Positions 24,827-28,107 of a stretch of DNA of 28,107 nt are shown piece after piece (the first letter of the stretch is position 1; every line of letters starts with the position of its first letter). Source of the stretch: Crocosphaera chwakensis CCY0110 (GTDB lineage: Bacteria; Cyanobacteriota; Cyanobacteriia; Cyanobacteriales; Microcystaceae). The translations under genes were made by a program, and so were the position numbers. Where the stretch lies: positions 1-28,107 of the forward strand of contig NZ_AAXW01000056.1 of the NCBI RefSeq assembly GCF_000169335.1, read 5' to 3'. Under the pieces are notes generated by a model. It worked only from the letters and a program-made list of their open reading frames with translations. It was not told the origin of the DNA and did not search any database.

Positions 24827-25245
24827 TTAGTGTAAATCTTCTATTTTGACAGGAAAATTATATAATTTAGAGAGAAATTTAGCTAGAGATATTCTGGCTG
24901 ATTTTTTATGTCTTAAAATGTGTTTGGCTAAATCTATGGCTTGGATAAGTCTTGGCTTGTTTTTGTCACAGAATCAATTTTTAGCCGACTTGATTCTGTT
25001 ATATGTTCAAGTTGCTGTTCACTTGATTTAGAAATATATTCATCTTTAGAAGACTTTGAATTCATCTCAAATTCAAGTAAGGGATCTTTATCCCATTTCT
25101 GTGCAATTTCATGTAATTTTGGAGCAAATACCTTTGGAATCCTGATTGTACAAGTTTCATTATTCTTCCAAATCGATTTTCTTCCAGAATTCTCTCTTGC
25201 ACCTCCCCAGTTGCTACTTCTACTCTTCTCCTGATTCATAGCCAC
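24827..25245 (-). pseudogene. IS-borne accessory gene (small, putative DNA-binding), frameshifted
   Basis: The visible ORF (103 residues, GTG or ATG start) has SSNWGGARENSGRKSIWKNN, then CTIRIPKVFAPKLHEIAQKWD. This arrangement recurs in small cyanobacterial proteins thought to be ribbon-helix-helix-like. The frame stops at 24934, but another frame continues with AIDLAKHILRHKKSARISLA and KFLSKLYNFPVKIEDLH and ends in TAA overlapping the transposase ATG (TAATG). This continuation looks like the true C-terminus, so a frameshift lies between about 24945 and 24975. The original protein would be ~138 residues and translationally coupled to the transposase, possibly as a regulator or targeting factor. 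Confidence 0.6.
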
Positions 25246-25416
25246 TCTTCTTTTTAAAGTGAATTAGTCACATAATCAATATTTTACCTTGATTCTGTTT
25301 CTAATTCATTGTATTCTCATTAATCAACAGTAATTGAGAACTGGCAAATAAGCGAAAATGCCTGTAATCCTCTCAGGGACTAAATTATAGCCGATTATCT
25401 TATATCGAACTCAGGT

Positions 25417-25663
25417 TGATGAGGTTGAAATTGAGAGATTAGTCGAAAAGTTTGATTGGGATGGTTATCGGTGCGAAAAACCTCAGCATAACGTCACTCT
25501 TTCTCCCTTCTTTATGGGCAAATATCCCATTACTCAAGTTCAATGGAAAGCGATCGCCTATTAATTAGTCAAAATTTAACCATCCGCTAATACAATGTAT
25601 TTACTCCTCATAGATTAGCTCTCGATTTGAGTCATGACACTTAAACCACTGAATTTAAGTGAA
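25417..25663 (+). repeat. Chimeric duplicate: FGE-gene fragment joined to 5' region of the 4.6-kb gene at a HIP1 site
   Basis: 25417-25559 is an exact copy of 3500-3642 (143 bp) from the FGE-domain gene, ending with GCGATCGCCT. From the same octamer (25550-25557) onward the sequence follows 4520-4624 instead: TTAATTAG.CAAAATTTAAC, then GTCATGACACTTAAACCACT, the start of the 159-aa membrane protein gene. This second part is diverged (substitutions and a 10-bp indel). The fused fragment encodes MTLKPLNLSE before departing, and ends at the stop of the SUKH gene. No functional gene remains in it. Confidence 0.9.
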
Positions 25664-25665
25664 GA

Positions 25666-26169
25666 TTACACATACCCCAATGGTTGCCATTCTTCATTGC
25701 CAAACCAATCGGTACCGTCACGTTGAACTAGCTGATCTAGAAGTTCGGTTATGGATTCGGCAATAATTCCGTGGCATTCTTCGTAGCCGACTTCTTCGTG
25801 AAAGATGTCTAAAATTCGGCCATATCCTTCCTGATTTCCATCAAAAGCTAACCAATTCCCATTCCCGTTATCTACAAACTGCCACCACTTTTCGGTCAGA
25901 TTGTATAAAGGTGCATCCTCGCAGACAAACCCGTAGGATTGCACCGTTTGTATCTTACTGAGTTCTGGGATTTCCAAGCGAAAATTATGACTTTCAGAGG
26001 CATCTGAATAGCTATCATATCCAATAAACATTCCATTGCCTAATTTATAAAGCTCAAGAAGTTCCTTGGGAACTCCACGCTTGTAAGCTTTAATCAGTTC
26101 TGTTTCTGAAGCCGGAAGACTCACGTAATATAACTCTCGTATCTTGTCAACAATTGTACTAAGCTTCAA
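25666..26169 (-). CDS. SMI1/KNR4 (SUKH) family protein
   Basis: The 167-residue protein has the SUKH-domain pattern: LPASETELIKAYKRGVPKEL (the usual 'PA.E.EI...E..LG..LP.....') and LLELYKLGNGMFIGYDSY (the L...NG signature). It continues with a tryptophan-containing centre (EKWWQFVDNGNGNWLAFDGN) and ends WFGNEEWQPLGYV. SUKH proteins are often immunity proteins against contact-dependent or polymorphic toxins, or serve as general interaction modules. No toxin gene is adjacent: the neighbours are the IS982 element and a DUF3592 gene. It could be an orphan immunity gene. It is soluble, with no signal. Confidence 0.8.
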   Translation of the reverse strand: MKLSTIVDKIRELYYVSLPASETELIKAYKRGVPKELLELYKLGNGMFIGYDSYSDASESHNFRLEIPELSKIQTVQSYGFVCEDAPLYNLTEKWWQFVDNGNGNWLAFDGNQEGYGRILDIFHEEVGYEECHGIIAESITELLDQLVQRDGTDWFGNEEWQPLGYV

Positions 26170-26339
26170 AAGCCTTACCTTTTTCTGGTGTCGCCTTCAA
26201 ATTATATCGAAAAAGTTTGGGGTTGGGGACAAGGGAAAATGTTTAGAAGTTTCCCATCTACCGATTTTGGACTCAGAAATAGCAACGCTAGTTTTTCGCT
26301 AATTTTGGGAAACCTAAGTATTATCTAGCCGGTCAAATT

Positions 26340-26852
26340 ATGACTATTTTTGATGAGCCTTTTAATTTTGAAGCACTGGTAATTGGCGTAGGCTTTGTCG
26401 GAGTTTCCTTAGTGGCTGGCTGGCTTATGACAGCAGAGCCGTTGTTGAAATGGCATCAGACCAAAGATTGGGTGAAAACTCCAGCATATATTCTCGAAAC
26501 TCAATTGCATCAAGGTCAAGATGAAGAGGGACACTCTACCTATACAACTCAAGCTCGCTACAGCTATATCTTTGCAGGACAAAACTACGAGAGTAGGCAG
26601 CTTTCACTCAATAACGGTAGCAGTAGCTTTTATCTTAAAGTTTATAGAGAATTATCTGATTATAAACAAAGTGAAGAGCATTTTCGTTGCTACGTTAATC
26701 GAGACAACCCTAGTGAGGTTGTTCTCTATCGCAACGTGCGATGGATAATAACGATGACTGGGGGTTTAATTGTCATCATTTTCGGTGGAGTAGGCATGAA
26801 TATAACTTTTTACGAGATCAAACAAGGTTTTATGGTTGTTCTGAAAAAATAA
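26340..26852 (+). CDS. DUF3592-domain membrane protein
   Basis: The 170-residue protein has two membrane helices at about residues 12-32 (ALVIGVGFVGVSLVAGWLM) and 133-155 (WIITMTGGLIVIIFGGVGMN). They flank a soluble domain with WVKTPAYILET, YTTQARYSYIFAGQNYESRQ and FRCYVNRDNPSEVVLYRN. The W..(T/V).A.I......RY.Y...G..Y.S......Y.G.......Y.NP..P....L sequence pattern is that of DUF3592, whose function is unknown. It starts 170 bp from the divergent SUKH gene; no clear promoter was recognised in that gap. Confidence 0.75.
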   Translation: MTIFDEPFNFEALVIGVGFVGVSLVAGWLMTAEPLLKWHQTKDWVKTPAYILETQLHQGQDEEGHSTYTTQARYSYIFAGQNYESRQLSLNNGSSSFYLKVYRELSDYKQSEEHFRCYVNRDNPSEVVLYRNVRWIITMTGGLIVIIFGGVGMNITFYEIKQGFMVVLKK

Positions 26853-26999
26853 GAGAATCAGAGGTAGAGTTGAAGAAGTTGCGTAAAAGTGCCAACTGAA
26901 ACTAAAACTTTCAGTGTATAAGGTTTTGAAGAAAGTAATCGGCAATCACTTCGTTCCTTAAAGTATCATATAATTAATTTTAACTAAGTACATAATTTA

Positions 27000-27638
27000 A
27001 TGAAATTAATACTGGCTGATGCTTTTGAAGCATTTAATCAATATAGTGGTTGGATTATCTGGAATTTATTTTTAGCATTTATTCCTTTCGTTCTTAGTTT
27101 CGGGTTATATCTCAGACCTAGCCGAAAACGCTCTGGACTTTGGTGGTTTTGTTTTATTATATTTTTAGCTTTTTTACCGAATGCTCCTTATTTATTAACT
27201 GATATCATCCATTTAGTTGAAGCGATTAGAGCCGATTATTCTATTTGGATTACGACTTTAATTTTTATTCCTTTACATCTATTAGCCATTTTTCTAGGGT
27301 GGGAAGCTTATGTTATTTCCTTAATTAATCAAAGTTATTATCTCAAAAAACAAGGGGCTAATAAATTTATTGTTCTGAGTGAATTAAGCACTCATGGCTT
27401 AAGTGCTATTGGAATTTATTTAGGAAGATTTCGCCGTTTTAATAGTTGGGATTTAATAACACAACCCAATATCTTGTTGAATTCTACAATAGATGATTTA
27501 ACGACTAAAAAGCCTTTATTAGTAATTTGGATTACCTTTATTATTTTAATAATTTTCTATTGGTTAACCAAACAAATCACTTTAGGAACTCTATGGCGAA
27601 TTAAACAATTATTTTATGACTTAGATGCTAAAAATTGA
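27000..27638 (+). CDS. DUF1361-domain integral membrane protein
   Basis: The 212-residue protein has about six hydrophobic segments. The DUF1361 signature is FLAFLPNAPYLLTDIIHLVE (LPN.PYLLTD) in the second to third helix. Also present are IWNLFLAFIPFVLSF near the N-terminus, GLSAIGIYLGRFRRFNSWD in the middle and a terminal helix IWITFIILIIFYWL. The function of the family is unknown. The preceding 147-bp gap (26853-26999) contains no recognisable signal. Confidence 0.85.
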   Translation: MKLILADAFEAFNQYSGWIIWNLFLAFIPFVLSFGLYLRPSRKRSGLWWFCFIIFLAFLPNAPYLLTDIIHLVEAIRADYSIWITTLIFIPLHLLAIFLGWEAYVISLINQSYYLKKQGANKFIVLSELSTHGLSAIGIYLGRFRRFNSWDLITQPNILLNSTIDDLTTKKPLLVIWITFIILIIFYWLTKQITLGTLWRIKQLFYDLDAKN

Positions 27639-27662
27639 TAGTCTAATCCTTTTTGCTATAAT
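27635..27662 (+). promoter_or_regulatory. SigA-type promoter of the small membrane protein gene
   Basis: TTGATA (27635-27640) and a perfect TATAAT (27657-27662) are separated by 16 bp; transcription would start near 27669, giving a leader of about 47 nt. The -35 box overlaps the stop of the DUF1361 gene, so the next gene has its own promoter. Confidence 0.7.
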
Positions 27663-27715
27663 GAAGATAGAAAGTTCTTTCTAGTAAAAAAAACTAACGA
27701 TTGGAGGGAAGAACC

Positions 27716-27913
27716 ATGAATGAAAAACTGTATTTAATCATTTCTGGTGTAATCTTTGCCATAATTGGACTATTGCACTTGTTGAGAATTCTGTTTCAAT
27801 GGCCAGCAATAGTAGGAATATGGTCAGTTCCGTTAGTGGTTTCTATTCTGGCAGTCATAGCAGCAGGAATTCTAACTTTCTGGGCATTCCGTTTGTCTAA
27901 GACAGTAGCCTAA
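27716..27913 (+). CDS. Small membrane protein with two helices (65 aa)
   Basis: The start is the ATG at 27716 (MNEKLYLIISG) because GGAGG at 27703-27707 lies eight bases upstream; the longer frame from 27701 would include the ribosome-binding site. Two hydrophobic helices, LYLIISGVIFAIIGLLHLLR (about residues 5-24) and a second from WSVPLVVSILAVIAAGILTFW (about residues 37-57), are joined by a short loop with FQWPAIVG, and the C-terminus is short and basic-polar. I have seen similar short two-helix cyanobacterial proteins but know no function. It is followed by a long hairpin. Confidence 0.8.
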   Translation: MNEKLYLIISGVIFAIIGLLHLLRILFQWPAIVGIWSVPLVVSILAVIAAGILTFWAFRLSKTVA

Positions 27914-27944
27914 GCCGATTTAAAAACAAGCTTTGATTTAATTT

Positions 27945-27992
27945 TCCACCCTTGTAAAGACAGCTATACCTTTATGTCTTCACAAGGGTGGA
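27945..27992 (+). terminator. Long perfect-arm hairpin, probable terminator or dispersed repeat
   Basis: TCCACCCTTGTAAAGACA (27945-27962) pairs with TGTCTTCACAAGGGTGGA (27975-27992) with one mismatch in 18 bp around a 12-nt loop, 31 bp after the stop of the small membrane protein gene. Only a weak T-rich stretch (TATTTAGTT) follows, so Rho-independent termination is possible but not typical. Confidence 0.6.
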
Positions 27993-28010
27993 TATTTAGT
28001 TGCCTCTTAA

Positions 28011-28087
28011 GCCACGTCACTTCCTCTACCAACCCTTGCACTTGCGCGACTAACTCTGCTATCAATGTAGTTAGTGCTGGTTGTTTA
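28011..28087. repeat. Diverged intergenic repeat, copy 2 (first at 4375)
   Basis: This aligns with 4375-4452. On the minus strand it is an open frame (QPALTTLIAELVAQVQGLVE continuing EVTWLKRQLNIH) that ends at a stop near 27965, inside the preceding hairpin, and is closed upstream by a TAA. It has leucine heptads and may be the remnant of a transposase leader or another coiled-coil gene. Confidence 0.45.
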
Positions 28088-28107
28088 TTCCGTTACCGTT
28101 CGTGATA

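Larger units (their letters stand above)
23818..24827 (-). pseudogene. IS982-family DDE transposase, disrupted
   Basis: The natural start is ATG at 24827 (MEIETLFCKIDD). A ~50-bp palindromic element at 24741-24790 then intervenes, followed by sequence that in two other frames reads FCQVFAPDF and ESYLLPNKIV, so an indel (extra T in ATTTTTGAG) adds a frameshift. The remaining ORF from 24726 (TTG) gives 302 residues: RLCLSEVATIVIYFHSSGYR, SFIDSTKLPIC (first Asp), GDKGYISSPLFQELF (second Asp) and RSLIETVNDQLKN (Glu). A second copy of the palindrome at 24290-24338 inserts about 17 residues in frame (CGATPAIRNRLGNAHQD) between GKSSIGWF and GFKLHL, which are separated by a single Tyr in relatives. 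Probably inactive. Confidence 0.85.
23680..25417 (-). mobile_element. IS982-family-like insertion sequence with accessory gene
   Basis: Terminal inverted repeats AACCTGAGTTCGATGTAAG (23680-23698) and CTTATATCGAACTCAGGTT (25399-25417) match except for one base. Between them on the minus strand lie a small accessory ORF and an IS982-type transposase. At 1738 bp it is larger than the ~1 kb typical of IS982, the difference being the accessory gene. No target-site duplication is evident: the left flank ends CATACTAAT and the right flank begins GATGAGG, which is FGE-gene sequence. Both genes carry frameshifts, so the element is probably immobile without a helper. Confidence 0.8.

Overview
The window is chromosomal DNA of a cyanobacterium, most likely a unicellular diazotroph-type lineage (Crocosphaera/Cyanothece-like; this genus-level guess is inference). 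The evidence is at least ten HIP1 octamers (GCGATCGC, at 3633, 4520, 5097, 7251, 13072, 19274, 20221, 20592, 22839 and 25550), an AT-rich background, and protein families typical of cyanobacteria. It reads as an accessory region: housekeeping genes are few (ruvB, a carotenoid-oxidoreductase-like gene) and relics of mobile elements are many.

Layout. 1-7.6 kb: the end of a TPR protein, a tiny secreted Cys/His protein, a conserved protein of unknown function, a broken endonuclease/exonuclease/phosphatase gene, an FGE-sulfatase-domain protein, a small membrane-anchored protein, a SprT-like zinc metalloprotease and ruvB. 7.6-10.3 kb: a small Cys-containing ORF, a CrtI/CrtISO-type FAD oxidoreductase, and a TSUP permease fragment next to a 5'-truncated group II intron with a recognisable domain V. 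10.4-17.7 kb: a two-gene minus-strand unit, a HlyC-type acyltransferase followed by a 2238-residue RTX-repeat protein ending in a pancreatic-lipase-like domain. 17.9-18.7 kb: a decayed IS4-family transposase.

18.8-22.1 kb: a compact plus-strand operon of higher GC than its surroundings. It encodes a ketoacyl-ACP synthase III fused to a heme-oxygenase-like diiron oxidase domain, an unrecognised protein (start overlapping the previous stop), and a Coq4-like protein with an intact HDxxHx11E metal motif. A convergent gene with a possible GNAT-like C-terminus abuts it. This is the best candidate for an undescribed pathway: the parts suggest acyl condensation followed by an iron-dependent oxidation or decarboxylation.

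23.2-25.7 kb: an IS982-like element with matching ends, a frameshifted accessory gene overlapping the transposase start, and two copies of a ~50-bp palindromic element inside the transposase. Beyond its right end lies a chimeric repeat that joins a piece of the FGE-domain gene to the 5' region of the 4.6-kb gene exactly at a HIP1 site. 25.7-28.1 kb: a SUKH-domain gene, a DUF3592 protein, a DUF1361 membrane protein and a small two-helix membrane protein with a clear promoter.

No tRNA, rRNA or CRISPR array was recognised. All functional calls come from reading motifs by eye; no database search was run.
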